Source of the DNA: Singulisphaera sp.
Lineage (GTDB): Bacteria; Planctomycetota; Planctomycetia; Isosphaerales; Isosphaeraceae
Direction: 5' to 3'
DNA length: 64,000 nucleotides
Assembly: GCA_027451445.1 (NCBI GenBank)
Contig: DAIDJG010000117.1
Coordinates: forward strand, 1 to 64,000
The position numbers and the translations under genes were made by a program. The notes under the pieces are model-generated. The model worked only from the letters and a program-made list of their open reading frames with translations, made no database searches and was not told where the DNA came from. Positions 20,140 through 29,710 of this stretch are shown here, in pieces; within the stretch, counting starts at the first letter, position 1; each line of letters begins with the position of its first letter.

Positions 20140-21297
20140 TTACCCCTTCACTGGGTGTGTGCGCGTCGCTGATGCCGGTTTGAGGTGCGCCTCGAGAAAC
20201 GCGTACATCAACGCGCGCGACTCATGCGGGACGGAATGACCGCGCCCGTGAACGTAGAAGCTGAAGTTTTCCGGCTTCCCCGCGAGTTGGTAAACGTCCG
20301 CGATCTTCATGAGCATGAGCACGCGCTGCCGTTGCGTGAGCGGATCGCCATCGTTAAGGGCAGAAACATCGAGGAAGGCCCGCGGCGCGATCAGAGCGAT
20401 GATTTCGTGGAAGTCGATCGGCGGGAGGTCACCCGCAAGCAGTCCGGCACGGATCTGCTTGAAATAGACGTACCAGTGGTCGCGAGCCCAGTGCTCGACG
20501 CCCTTGTTGTGCCGGAAGAACGACGCGGAACAGTTGGAAGCCGCCGCTTTCACTCGCTCGTCATAGGCGGCGAGAAAGAACGTCCCGTGTCCGCCCAGTG
20601 AATGCCCCATGGCGCCAATCTTGGTGGTGTCGACTTCCGGCAGCGTTTCCAGAACATCGATCGCGATGGCGTGCTCGTAGGTAAACTTGCCGACCGCGTT
20701 CCACTCCGGGTGTTTCTTGTAGAAGCGGCCAGTCTCGTAGGAACCCTCGGGAGGGATGCGCTGACCGGATACAAAATGTTCCGGCGCAATCACCACGAAC
20801 CCTCGCCGGCAAAGATGGTCGAGGTAGGCGTTGTCCGGGTTGTCGACGAGGCCCGCGGTCATCCGCATGCCGTCCTTGTGGGTGCCGTGAAGCGCGACGA
20901 TGGCAGGGACCTTTCCGTCCAGGTGGAGCGGAATGCCGACGTAGGCATGAGCGCGCTCGTCGGCCTCGACGCTGTAGCTCACCGAAAGGCGACGATACTG
21001 ACCCTCAACTTCGGTCGTCTCATGGACCTCCACATTAAGCGCTGGTTTCTCCGGCTTGCGGTCGTCGCGGAGCAGTTCCAGGTAACGCGTTTTCAAGACC
21101 GCTCTGCGCGCCGACCAGTCCGTCAACGACGTGACGCCGTCGAGCAGGTCGTCCCACGAAGAATGGATCACGGGCGGGTCGGAGCGTCGTCGTGGCACCG
21201 GCTCGGCGGCGCGGAGCTTGCCCGTCGACGCGAGCGAGAAGAGGGAAAGGCCGAGCGGCGGCAGCTTCAGGAAAGTGCGACGGGACGGGCGAGCCAT
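20140..21297 (-). CDS. Tat-exported alpha/beta hydrolase (acetyl xylan esterase/DLH-like)
   Basis: 385 residues. The twin-arginine leader is RPSRRTFLKLPPLGLSLFSLAS. The alpha/beta-hydrolase core has ALHGTHKDG in the oxyanion-loop position, the nucleophile elbow GAMGHSLGGHGT, an acid region near ALNDGDPLT and the catalytic His in HGRGHSVPHESR. It resembles acetyl-xylan-esterase/dienelactone-hydrolase relatives found in planctomycete polysaccharide loci, but no glycanase is adjacent. It is convergent with the metallohydrolase gene, which ends 29 bases away. Confidence 0.88.
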   Translation of the reverse strand: MARPSRRTFLKLPPLGLSLFSLASTGKLRAAEPVPRRRSDPPVIHSSWDDLLDGVTSLTDWSARRAVLKTRYLELLRDDRKPEKPALNVEVHETTEVEGQYRRLSVSYSVEADERAHAYVGIPLHLDGKVPAIVALHGTHKDGMRMTAGLVDNPDNAYLDHLCRRGFVVIAPEHFVSGQRIPPEGSYETGRFYKKHPEWNAVGKFTYEHAIAIDVLETLPEVDTTKIGAMGHSLGGHGTFFLAAYDERVKAAASNCSASFFRHNKGVEHWARDHWYVYFKQIRAGLLAGDLPPIDFHEIIALIAPRAFLDVSALNDGDPLTQRQRVLMLMKIADVYQLAGKPENFSFYVHGRGHSVPHESRALMYAFLEAHLKPASATRTHPVKG

Positions 21298-21607
21298 GAG
21301 ACGATTCTCTCTCTGGTCAGGAACGGGACAGCGCGGTTCGCTTGAGCAAGGTCTTCATCGCCGCCGTGAGGACACCCTCCACATGAAGCGCACCATCGGC
21401 GTGGTGAGGCTCCCGTTGGTTCACACGTTTGGGGCAAGGCGAAGGCGACCGCGCCCATCATCCGAAGATTCGCTGGAGCAAACAACTCGCAGACGGCGTG
21501 ATTTCCCGGTCTCCATCAAGAAAAACAGGGAGGACCGGTCGTGGACCAGTCCTCCCCGAGTTGCAGCGTCGCAACGTGAATTACGCTTCGAACGTGAGAA
21601 ACGCGGC

Positions 21608-22273
21608 TCAATTATTCGGTCGCCGTCCGCCGCCGAACTGCAGCTCAATCGTGTCGCCGGTCATTGCCTTCCATTCCTTCCTCTGATCGTCGGTCAGTAC
21701 GGCGAGGGCTTTCTCCATGTTCTCCTTCCTCGCCTCGGCCATCTTGCGGAAGAACGCAGTTTTCTCTTCGTCGCTGAGGTTGGCGAAGCCACCGCCACCT
21801 CCCGGCCGGTTGGCCGCAGCGATCTCGCGGATCTTCGACTTCTGATCGTCTGTCAGCTTCAGCTTCGCCTGGATGGCCGGATCAGCGAAGGCCTGGAGGC
21901 CACGCGCCTGCAAACCGATTTGTTCAAAGCGCTTTGACTGTTCTTCCGAGAGCGCGAGCGATTTCTTGACCTCATCATTCACCACCTTGGCCAACGCCGC
22001 CTGCTTGGCTGGCCGTTCCTCAGGTGACGCTTCGCGGGCCGCAGTGAACTCGTCGGCGTGCTTTTCCCGGATTTCGGCGAGGGTGTCACGGATCTTGCCG
22101 ATCTGTTCGTCGGAGAGCTTCAGATCTTTCTGGACATTGGGGGCCATCAGCAAACCCGCCGCGCCGCCGCCCATGCCGAAACCGCCACCTTTGCGAGCTT
22201 GAGCCCAGGCCGGGGAGGCCATCAGTGCGAGGGCGCTGAACGCCACGACGATCCTTCCGATGTGCCGAATCAT
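21608..22273 (-). CDS. Spy/CpxP-like LTXXQ-repeat periplasmic protein
   Basis: 221 residues. The start MIRHIGRIVV at 22273 is chosen because GAGGAG lies 6-7 bases upstream. The signal peptide ends SPAWAQA and a glycine-rich stretch follows. The mature protein is helical with repeated LTXXQ-type motifs (LSDEQIGKI, LSEEQSKRF, LTDDQKSKI, LTDDQRKEW). Spy and CpxP proteins are periplasmic chaperones or envelope-stress sensors; that role is inferred here. It lies downstream of the DUF1501/PSD1 genes on the same strand, separated by hairpins at 22445 and 22515. Confidence 0.85.
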   Translation of the reverse strand: MIRHIGRIVVAFSALALMASPAWAQARKGGGFGMGGGAAGLLMAPNVQKDLKLSDEQIGKIRDTLAEIREKHADEFTAAREASPEERPAKQAALAKVVNDEVKKSLALSEEQSKRFEQIGLQARGLQAFADPAIQAKLKLTDDQKSKIREIAAANRPGGGGGFANLSDEEKTAFFRKMAEARKENMEKALAVLTDDQRKEWKAMTGDTIELQFGGGRRPNN

Positions 22274-22444
22274 CTCCACACTCCTCATTCTCGAAACATG
22301 GGTGAATGCACGCTACACCCTGCACGACCACTCATGCGGTGAACGTGACATCGGGAACCGGCTGGAACGAGGTCGCGGGAAACCCGTCACGCGATTTGTC
22401 TCGAACCCAGGGAGGCGGAACAACCCGAAGCCCGCTCCACTTGT

Positions 22445-22467
22445 CCCTGGAGGGACACCCTCCAGGG
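22445..22467. terminator. perfect 10-bp hairpin in 332-nt intergenic region
   Basis: CCCTGGAGGG and CCCTCCAGGG are separated by only ACA. With the hairpin at 22515 it lies between the DUF1501 stop and the Spy-like gene. Transcription stop or processing is plausible; there is no T-run on the minus strand. Confidence 0.4.
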
Positions 22468-22514
22468 CACTAGTCATACGATACCCAGCGGTAATGTGCG
22501 ATGGACTACTGCCC

Positions 22515-22539
22515 CCTGTCCCACTTTTCTTGGGACAGG
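22515..22539 (-). terminator. 9-bp hairpin downstream of DUF1501 gene
   Basis: CCTGTCCCA and TGGGACAGG are separated by a 7-nt loop, 67 bases beyond the DUF1501 stop codon on the minus strand. It is a candidate terminator for the sigma/anti-sigma/PSD1/DUF1501 transcript. The rest of 22274-22605 holds no gene. Confidence 0.4.
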
Positions 22540-22605
22540 CCCGTGCTTCTCGTAACCGAGCGCCGTTTCGTGTGTTCCAGCGACCCGGATTCGCGCGGAG
22601 CGAGG

Positions 22606-23994
22606 CTACGCCAGGATGCCTTTGACGACCTTGCCTTTCACGTCCGTCAGCCGTATGTCGCGCCCTGCGTAGCGGAAGGTGAGGCGCTCGTGGTCCAGGC
22701 CGAGAAGGTGCAGGATGGTCGCGTGCCAGTCGTGCACGTGGACGGGGTTCTCGACGGCTTCGGCACCGTAGTCGTCCGTACGTCCGTACGTCAGGCCACC
22801 CTTCACGCCGCCGCCCGCCATCCAGATCGAGTAACCTTTGTTATTGTGATCGCGGCCGTTGCCAAACTGTCCATAAGGCGTCCGGCCGAATTCGCCGCCC
22901 CAGATCACGAGCGTGTCGTCAAGCAATCCGCGCGTTTTCAAGTCGGAAAGCAGACCGGCAATCGGCTTGTCGACGGCCAGGGCATGCTTGGCGTGGTCTT
23001 CCTTCAAGTTGCGGTGTTGGTCCCAGCCACCGTGGCAGACCTCGACGAACCGCACGCCCGCCTCGACGAACCGTCGCGCCAGGAGACACTGACGGCCGAA
23101 GTCGTCGGTTTCCGATTCGTCGATCCCGTACAATTGCTTCGTCGCTTCCGACTCGCCCTTCAGGTCCATGACCTTGGGCAGCTCTCCCTGCATACGGAAG
23201 GCCAGCTCGTACGACTCGATCACGCCTTCAACCGCAGGGTTCACCTGGTCACGCTCCAGTGCCTGGTGATTCAGCTCCTGCACGAAATCGAGCTGAGCGC
23301 GCTGGGCCGAGACCGACTGTTTTGGGTTGCGCAGGTTGCTGACCACCGCGTTGGCGACGGGCATGTTGTTATACCCAACGCGCGTCCCCTGATAGATCGC
23401 CGGCAAGAACGCACTGCCGTAGTTTGCCGGCCCGCCGTTGTTGACGGGGGGACACAGTGTGACGAATCCCGGCAAGTTGTCGTTTTCTGTCCCGAGGCCG
23501 TACAGCGTCCAGGCTCCCAGTGATGGGCGAGGGAACTGAAAGATCCCCGTGTGCATCTGGACGAAGGCTTGCGGGTGGGCGGGGATATCGGTGTGCATGC
23601 TGTTGACGACGCAAAGCTTGTCGGCATGCCGCCCGACCTCGGGAAAAAGGTCCGAGACCCACACGCCGCTCTCGCCGTATTGCCTGAACTTCCACGGCGA
23701 CCCCAGCAGCTTGGCACCCGCAGCCCGCCCCCGGCCGACGGCCTGACCATCATCAGACGCGAGCTTCGGCTTGTGGTCGAAGGTATCGACGTGCGACGGG
23801 CCGCCTTCCATGCAGAGGAAGATGACCCGTTTGGCACGCGCCGGGAGGTGCGTGGTGCGCGGGGCCAGCGGTCCGCCGGATTTTTCCGCGGCCCACGTCG
23901 ACATGCCCGCAAACGCGAGATAGCCGAACCCCGAAGATGCTCCCCTCAGCAAGGTCCGGCGGGAGAGCAACGAAACGTGAGGATTCGTGGTCAT
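22606..23994 (-). CDS. DUF1501 family protein, partner of PSD1/DUF1553 protein
   Basis: 462 residues from MTTNPHVSLLSRRTLLRG; GGGAGAAAT precedes this start. The Tat-like leader is SRRTLLRGASSGFGYLAFAG. Motifs are CMEGGPSHVDTFDHKP, HPQAFVQMHTG, WGGEFGRTPYGQFG, GRDHNNKGYSIWMAGGG and a C-terminal HDWHATILHLLGLDHE. This is the subclass normally encoded beside a DUF1549/DUF1553 cytochrome protein, and that gene is immediately upstream (39 bases). The pair is presumed to act together outside the cytoplasm; the substrate is unknown. Confidence 0.93.
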   Translation of the reverse strand: MTTNPHVSLLSRRTLLRGASSGFGYLAFAGMSTWAAEKSGGPLAPRTTHLPARAKRVIFLCMEGGPSHVDTFDHKPKLASDDGQAVGRGRAAGAKLLGSPWKFRQYGESGVWVSDLFPEVGRHADKLCVVNSMHTDIPAHPQAFVQMHTGIFQFPRPSLGAWTLYGLGTENDNLPGFVTLCPPVNNGGPANYGSAFLPAIYQGTRVGYNNMPVANAVVSNLRNPKQSVSAQRAQLDFVQELNHQALERDQVNPAVEGVIESYELAFRMQGELPKVMDLKGESEATKQLYGIDESETDDFGRQCLLARRFVEAGVRFVEVCHGGWDQHRNLKEDHAKHALAVDKPIAGLLSDLKTRGLLDDTLVIWGGEFGRTPYGQFGNGRDHNNKGYSIWMAGGGVKGGLTYGRTDDYGAEAVENPVHVHDWHATILHLLGLDHERLTFRYAGRDIRLTDVKGKVVKGILA

Positions 23995-24033
23995 CTGAGA
24001 ATTTCTCCCGTGAAAAGGGGGCATTGGTCGAGG

Positions 24034-26757
24034 TCAGTTCCGATAAAGGAAGTCCGCGCTCGCGAACAGAGCCTGGCAAAATGCAGTCCAGGCGTCCTTC
24101 GTCGAACGAGATGACTCACCGCTCGCGGCGGACGGGTAAGACGCAAGAAATCCCTCAACAGCTTTGCGTTCCCTGTCGCTCGGCGGGCGGTTGACGATGC
24201 GGACGTAGGCCAGGAGGATCCGCGTCGAATCACCGTCCGGCTTCGCAAGCAGTTGCTCGGCGATGCGCTCCGACTGGCGGATGACGAATGGGTTGTTCAG
24301 CAAGTAGAGCCCCTGAGCCGGTACCGTAGTGGTGGCTCGCTCGGAGACGATCATGCCCGGATCGGGGAAGTCGAACAGGGAGAGTGATTCGAGATAGCTG
24401 TTGCGAATCACGGGGAGGAAGACGGAGCGGCAGTTCAGCCGCGCGTCAAAGGCACCGGCCCGTTGAAGGACCTGCGATGGGCCTTCGCCAAAGCGCGACA
24501 CCGGTGAACCCGGGGGCGGCGAGAGCACAAGCTGGCCGCTCACCGCGAGCATCGCATCGCGCAACGCTTCGCCTTCGAGCCGGCGCGGAGTCATCCGCCA
24601 GAGGAGCACGTTGTCAGGATCGGCTTCAAAGCCCTTCGCGTCATAACGGCTGCCAAGCTGGTACGCGTGGCTGAGAACGAGCTGACGGATCAAAGACTTC
24701 ACCGACCATTTCTGGTCCATGAACGAAACCGCCAGGTGGTCGAACAACTCGGGGTGGCTCGGCGGTTGCCCGGCGGCGCCAAAGTTATCCGGAGTGGGCA
24801 CGAGACCTTGGCCGAACAGATGGAGCCAGACTCGGTTGACCAGGACGCGCGCGACGAGCGGGTTCTCCCGCGACGCCAGCCAGTCGGCAAGTTCCAGGCG
24901 GCCGCTGCCCTGGCTGATGTGCGGGGCCGACCTGCTGACGACGCGTACCACGCCTCGGGGCACGGTCCCTTCCGGTTTGTCCACCTCCCCGCGCTGGTAC
25001 AGCGGGCTGTCTTCCGGCTTCGAGCGTTCGCGTACGCCCATGGCCAGCTTCTTGGGAGTGCCGTTCTCCTCGAACAGGTCGAGCCGGGCCAGCAAGGTCG
25101 CCAGGCGAACGCCTGTGAAATTCCCTTGCGGACTGCCCTGGAGCTTGCCTTCCTTCAGCAGCGTCGTGCGCGTCTTGCGCAGGTCGTTGATCTGAGCCTG
25201 GAGCTCCTTGCGGGCACCCGGCGAGAGCGGCTCCATGCCCGGACGCTGACCTGAGTCCTTCGGTAGCGGTATTAGGACACTCGAGTTGTTATTCTGAATG
25301 AGGGGAATGGTCCCAAAGCACGTTTCGGTGCTTCGGAAGATCCCCGCAAACGCGTAGTAGTCCTGTTGTGCGATTGGATCGAGTTTGTGGTCGTGACAGC
25401 GGGCACATGCGACGGTCAAACCGAGAAAGGCCTGCGAGGTCGCATCGATTTGCTCGTCCACCAGGTCCAGCTCGAACTGGAGCGGGTCGCGTTCGACGTG
25501 CGACTTGGGGCCGATCGCGAGGAACCCGGTCGCGACAATCTGCTCGGCACGCTGCTTGTCCGACGCCGCGGGCATCAGGTCGCCCGCGATCTGTTCCTTG
25601 ACGAAACGGTCATAAGGCTTGTCCGCGTTGAACGCCGCGATCACATAGTCGCGGTAACGCCAGGCGTGGGGATAATTGAAGTTCACCTGCTTACCACTGG
25701 TCTCCCCAAACCGCGCCACGTCCAGCCAGTGCCGACCCCAGCGCTCGCCGAACCGAGGCGACTCCAGGAGCTTATCGACCACATTCTCGAACGCGGTCGG
25801 CGAGGAATCGCCGACGAACGCTTCGATTTCCTCAGGCGTCGGCGGCAGACCGATCAGGTCGAAGTAGATCCGTCGCAGCAGCGTGTGTTTGTCCGCGTCG
25901 TCGACCGGCTTCAGACCTTTCGCCTCCACGCGAGTGAGCAGAAACCGATCGATGTCGGTACGAGCCCACGTCTTGTCCTTTGGGGCAGGGGGCGTCGCCT
26001 TGTGAGGCGGCTGGAACGCCCAGAACTGGCGCCCTTTCTCGACGTCGATGTCCTTGTTGACGGTGGCGGCCTTCCCGTCGCGAGGGTCGGGTGCTCCCAT
26101 CTTGACCCAGCGCTCGAAGTCGGCGATGACTGCATCCGAGAGCTTCTCTTTCGGCGGCATCTTGAGCGCATCGTCCGTGTGGCGGATTGCCTGGATCAAA
26201 AGGCTTTCCTTGAGATCGCCGGGCACGACGGCGGGGCCGGTGTCGCCCCCTTTTCGGATCCCAGCGCGCGTGTCGAGTACCAGGCCGCCCTTGATCTTCT
26301 CGGCCGTGGCGGCGTGGCACTTGTAACACTTTGCAACGAGGGCAGGGCGGATTTTGGACTCGAAGAAGGCGACTTGCTCGGGAGTGTTCGGCGCGTCTGC
26401 TTTTGCCGTTGGTGCGGCCTTGCGGGCTTTCTTGGCAGGGGAGGGCGCGTTCGGTCCCGGCATGAGCGGTCGGAGCTCGACGATCTTGGCATACTCGGCC
26501 CGGGTCAGGAAACCATCGCGGTTCGTGTCGAGCCTCGTGAAAATGCGCTCTGCCATCTGAGGCGAAGCTTTGAGCCTCGGTGCATACGCTGTGAGTGCGC
26601 GATATTCTTCGCGGCTCAAACGGCCGTCGAGATCCGCGTCGCCGATCTGAAACGCCCGTTCCGGGTTACGCTGGCGTTTTTCCGCCGCGTTCTCCTGGCC
26701 GAGGCAGACGCCAAGGCCGACGCACAACAGGCCGAGACTCAACGGGACAAGGCGCAT
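24034..26757 (-). CDS. EF-hand / PSD1 cytochrome c / DUF1549 / DUF1553 protein
   Basis: 907 residues. MRLVPLSLGLL at 26757 is chosen because GGAAAGG lies ~9 bases upstream and a signal peptide follows. Order: two EF-hands (DADLDGRLSREE near residue 40, DTNRDGFLTRAE near 75), a basic/Pro linker, the planctomycete cytochrome C domain with CYKCHAA and MPPKEKLSD, then DUF1549. DUF1549 includes WGRHWLDVARFGET and a second haem-type motif CARCHDHKLDPI. DUF1553 closes the protein (LADWLASRENPLVARVLVNRVW, TTVPAQGLYLLNNPF). Such proteins are paired with DUF1501 proteins across planctomycetes. The EF-hands at the N-terminus are an addition to the basic architecture. Confidence 0.94.
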   Translation of the reverse strand: MRLVPLSLGLLCVGLGVCLGQENAAEKRQRNPERAFQIGDADLDGRLSREEYRALTAYAPRLKASPQMAERIFTRLDTNRDGFLTRAEYAKIVELRPLMPGPNAPSPAKKARKAAPTAKADAPNTPEQVAFFESKIRPALVAKCYKCHAATAEKIKGGLVLDTRAGIRKGGDTGPAVVPGDLKESLLIQAIRHTDDALKMPPKEKLSDAVIADFERWVKMGAPDPRDGKAATVNKDIDVEKGRQFWAFQPPHKATPPAPKDKTWARTDIDRFLLTRVEAKGLKPVDDADKHTLLRRIYFDLIGLPPTPEEIEAFVGDSSPTAFENVVDKLLESPRFGERWGRHWLDVARFGETSGKQVNFNYPHAWRYRDYVIAAFNADKPYDRFVKEQIAGDLMPAASDKQRAEQIVATGFLAIGPKSHVERDPLQFELDLVDEQIDATSQAFLGLTVACARCHDHKLDPIAQQDYYAFAGIFRSTETCFGTIPLIQNNNSSVLIPLPKDSGQRPGMEPLSPGARKELQAQINDLRKTRTTLLKEGKLQGSPQGNFTGVRLATLLARLDLFEENGTPKKLAMGVRERSKPEDSPLYQRGEVDKPEGTVPRGVVRVVSRSAPHISQGSGRLELADWLASRENPLVARVLVNRVWLHLFGQGLVPTPDNFGAAGQPPSHPELFDHLAVSFMDQKWSVKSLIRQLVLSHAYQLGSRYDAKGFEADPDNVLLWRMTPRRLEGEALRDAMLAVSGQLVLSPPPGSPVSRFGEGPSQVLQRAGAFDARLNCRSVFLPVIRNSYLESLSLFDFPDPGMIVSERATTTVPAQGLYLLNNPFVIRQSERIAEQLLAKPDGDSTRILLAYVRIVNRPPSDRERKAVEGFLASYPSAASGESSRSTKDAWTAFCQALFASADFLYRN

Positions 26758-26811
26758 CGTCGCCATCCTTTCCTGCCGGGTAAACCTTGAAGAAAGTCTG
26801 ATCAAGAGGTG

Positions 26812-27795
26812 TTACTTTTCGCCCCGGAGCTTGATCCAGGACGCGGCCCGCGGGCCGAGCCAGAGAGTCAGCAGTTCTCGACGGCGCTCCGGCTCGAAGT
26901 TCGGAGAATAAAGCTTGTAAGGAGCAGTGAGGTGCCCCTCAGGTTGATATTTGGTCTCGTCGAGGGTATTCGACTCCACCAGGGTATAAGTCGCCGTCGC
27001 GAACGGCTGGCCTCTCCAGCTCCGCTCCGTGACCATCTTGCGAACCACGCGTGTCTCCGCATCGATTTCGATCACCGCGCTGCGGATACTCGGGTGCCGA
27101 TGGCCTGGTTTCAACTTCGCCCGCACCGCCTCGGTCGCGGAGAAAGAATCGCTGTTGGTCGATTCGCGCTCCAGGTCGAAGTCGCTCAAGACATCGCCCA
27201 GCAGCGCTTCCAGGCGAATGCAGTAGAGATCACTGTAGAGGTTCAGCCAACGGGGGATTTCATCAGGTTCGAGCAACAAACCACGCCGCGGACCAAAGGC
27301 AATCCAGAAGCGGTTCCGCTCGTTGCGTCCCCAGGCCCAGCGCTGTCGCGAGTCGACCGATTCGACCCAGAAGCGGTCGCCACGCGTCCAGAGCCGCGTC
27401 TGGCGCACCTGGGACGTGAGCGGTGAAAGCTCGTCGAAGAGCGCCGAGTCGCGCCGCACCTCGACCAGGTAGCAACGATCGAGCGGTAGCCGGTGCACCG
27501 ACTTCGCCTCGCGGACCAGGACCTCGGCCTTCGCCAGAGCAGGGCGGGGCGGCCCCGGCCAGAGGAGCACCAGCAGCAAACTCGCAGCCGCGGCCGAGAT
27601 TCCCAGAATCCAGGGACGAGCCAGGAGGCGGAGCCGCTTCGTAGACCGGCCCGGAGTGCGCACGTCGGACGGAAAGAGCGAGTGCTGAAGCCGATTGAAG
27701 ACCGGTCGCGGATCGATCCCATCAGATTCGGCGTCCAGTGTACGGCGAACCAGCGCGTCGAGCGCAGAGTCCGAGAGCGGCGAGCGATCACTCAT
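26812..27795 (-). CDS. single-pass membrane protein, probable anti-sigma factor
   Basis: 327 residues. The start MSDRSPLSDSALD overlaps the end of the ECF sigma gene by 8 bases (ATGAGTGA), so translation is coupled. The N-terminal ~75 residues are cytoplasmic-like, followed by one membrane helix (WILGISAAAASLLLVLLWP) and a ~220-residue external beta-rich domain. That domain ends in a region resembling outer-membrane lipoprotein/carrier sensors (AVIEIDAETRVVRKMV). There is no zinc-binding HxxxCxxC motif, so it is not a classical ZAS anti-sigma. The role is inferred from position and topology. The PSD1 gene starts 54 bases downstream. Confidence 0.75.
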   Translation of the reverse strand: MSDRSPLSDSALDALVRRTLDAESDGIDPRPVFNRLQHSLFPSDVRTPGRSTKRLRLLARPWILGISAAAASLLLVLLWPGPPRPALAKAEVLVREAKSVHRLPLDRCYLVEVRRDSALFDELSPLTSQVRQTRLWTRGDRFWVESVDSRQRWAWGRNERNRFWIAFGPRRGLLLEPDEIPRWLNLYSDLYCIRLEALLGDVLSDFDLERESTNSDSFSATEAVRAKLKPGHRHPSIRSAVIEIDAETRVVRKMVTERSWRGQPFATATYTLVESNTLDETKYQPEGHLTAPYKLYSPNFEPERRRELLTLWLGPRAASWIKLRGEK

Positions 27796-28351
27796 GGCTC
27801 GGAGACTCCAGGTACTGCGCCAGGTGCTTCCGCAAGGCCCCACGCGCTCGATGGATCAGGACGCCTGCGTTGCTGGAGGTAATCGCCAGGGCGTCGGCAA
27901 TCTCCTGCATCGAATAGCCCAGGCTGCTCAGTTCCAATGCGGCCCGTTGACCCACCGGCAGTTGCGCCATGCTTGCTTTGACCAGGTCCTCGAGCTCGCG
28001 CTGAGCCACATGCTGTAGCGGGCCTTCCGCGTTGGGGTCCGCAACCGCGAGTCCCCGCTCGGAATCACAGAAATCGTTGCCGTCGAGACTCAACATCATC
28101 CGTTCGCGCTGATTGCGGTCGATGCAGGCGTTCGTGATCGCCTTGTACAGGAGCTTCGTACCGTCGCGGACGAGGTCGTAAACTTCAGCCTTTTGAAGCA
28201 GACGTAGGTAGCAGTCGTGCACGACATCTTCCGCCAGGGCCCGATCACGCAACAACGAGCCCGCGTAGCCCAAGGCGCGCGAGAGCGTCGAAAGCACCCA
28301 CGCTTCCTGCTGCTCGCGTGTCGCCTTGCAACGAACACCGTCGCCTTCCAC
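27788..28351 (-). CDS. ECF-type RNA polymerase sigma factor
   Basis: 187 residues from a GTG start; no other start codon was found in frame nearby. The region 2 core is AGSLLRDRALAEDVVHDCYLRLL. Region 4 is LPVGQRAALELSSLGYSMQEIADALAITSSNAGVLIHRARGAL in segments, with the EIAxALxIxxxxAxVxIHRA helix-turn-helix. This is typical of planctomycete ECF sigma factors. It is followed by its probable anti-sigma with an 8-base overlap, then PSD1, DUF1501 and Spy-like genes, which are candidate targets of its regulation. Confidence 0.92.
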   Translation of the reverse strand: MEGDGVRCKATREQQEAWVLSTLSRALGYAGSLLRDRALAEDVVHDCYLRLLQKAEVYDLVRDGTKLLYKAITNACIDRNQRERMMLSLDGNDFCDSERGLAVADPNAEGPLQHVAQRELEDLVKASMAQLPVGQRAALELSSLGYSMQEIADALAITSSNAGVLIHRARGALRKHLAQYLESPSHE

Positions 28352-28486
28352 ACGGACCTCGAAGATGGCGTCATCCGGCGCGACTTCAACTCCGGATTCG
28401 TGGCAGCCGACTTCCTTCCTTAACGCGGAGGAGCCGTGATTCTTACAACACGCGCACGTTTTTCCTTCGATGGCTCGAATCGACGC

Positions 28487-29461
28487 TCAGCCCAGCGCAT
28501 TCAGAACGCGCTCGTGGAATCGGCCGTTGGACACGATCACGCCCCGGTTTACGGCAAGCTCGCTGCCGTGCGTAAAATCGAGCGGCCGCCCGGCCACGTC
28601 CGTCACGACACCTCCCGCCTCTTCGACGATCAGGGCACCCGCGGCGTGGTCCCAGATCTTTTCGCGATAATCGGCCCGGGTCGGCAGCCGAAGGTAAATC
28701 TCGGCCTCGCCTCGTGCCACGACGGCGTACTTCGCCTGGCTGTCCAGCCGAACCGGCGGTGTGATGATCCCCAGCCGTTCAGCGATCGCCGCCGACTCGC
28801 CATGGGCGCTATGGCCAGACTCAACGGACTCACAGAAACGCGCCGAGGCGGCGTCGTCCTGATCGCTGACTCGGATCTCGTGAACGGGCGACTCTTCCTC
28901 AAGTGGCCGGGCTCGGGTGCCTTGACCTCGGATGGCGGAAAAGATCGTACCCACGGGACCATCAGATCGTGGCACGAACGGTAAACTTGGGCAGGCCAAC
29001 GCAGCAACTTCCACGCGTCCGCCGACAATGAGCGCGAGTGCGACGGCGTACTGGCCGCCGCGGAGAAACCCTTTCGTGCCGTCGATCGGGTCGAGCGTCC
29101 AGAACCGATCGCTGTACCCGCGTGCGCCGCCGTGATCCAACCAGCGTAAAACATCGTGGCGCTCGGCGTCTGGAATAAGTCGTCGAACGTGCTCGATCAC
29201 CCGGTCAAGCATCGCGGCATTATCGGGCGTCTGGAGTGCTGTGGAGTCTTCTTCGGCGATGACGGGGTCACCCGGGAATGCCTCCGCGAGGGTGCGGCAA
29301 ATCAAGGCCTGAGCACCAAAATCGGCCACGGTCACAGGACTCTGATCGCGCTTCGAGAGCGACTCGGGGCTGATCTCGGCCCGCACCGCTCGACATAGTG
29401 CCGAGGCACTCCGGACGGCCTCGATGGCGATCGCCTGTTCGGATTCGTAGCTTACAGTCAT
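28487..29461 (-). CDS. cysQ: 3'(2'),5'-bisphosphate nucleotidase (CysQ/HAL2 family)
   Basis: 324 residues. Hydrolyses phosphoadenosine phosphate (PAP/PAPS) or inositol phosphates, with magnesium dependence. The lithium-sensitive phosphatase motifs are intact: VIAEEDS, the core WTLDPIDGTKGFLRGGQYAVALAL, and the C-terminal KIWDHAAGALIVEEAGG. The length fits the HAL2 branch (~320-350) better than E. coli CysQ (246), as in plant/yeast-like 3'-nucleotidases. It is divergent from the downstream SDR gene. Confidence 0.92.
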   Translation of the reverse strand: MTVSYESEQAIAIEAVRSASALCRAVRAEISPESLSKRDQSPVTVADFGAQALICRTLAEAFPGDPVIAEEDSTALQTPDNAAMLDRVIEHVRRLIPDAERHDVLRWLDHGGARGYSDRFWTLDPIDGTKGFLRGGQYAVALALIVGGRVEVAALACPSLPFVPRSDGPVGTIFSAIRGQGTRARPLEEESPVHEIRVSDQDDAASARFCESVESGHSAHGESAAIAERLGIITPPVRLDSQAKYAVVARGEAEIYLRLPTRADYREKIWDHAAGALIVEEAGGVVTDVAGRPLDFTHGSELAVNRGVIVSNGRFHERVLNALG

Positions 29462-29710
29462 GTGTGCACCTTAACGCACCAAAGCGGCCCGTCGCGCGAT
29501 TCCTGCGCCGTCGGGAAATCAACGAGCCCGGATGTGGGGCGCCTCGATTGCGGATAGACAATAACAGCGAAGGCGCTGATCGTTCTACTCCGATTGCTAA
29601 TCCAGAGAATCGACGGCGCTCCCGGCGACCCTCGAAATCGGTACGCTGGACGGCGATTCGTACCGGGGTTCGCGAATAAAGGATCCCTTACCTCAATCAA
29701 TTACGGGGGA

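Noticed and set aside
25366-26790. 474-codon plus-strand frame opposite the PSD1 gene
   Set aside because: It is a shadow of the DUF1549/DUF1553 gene, a common artefact in GC-rich codon-biased DNA.
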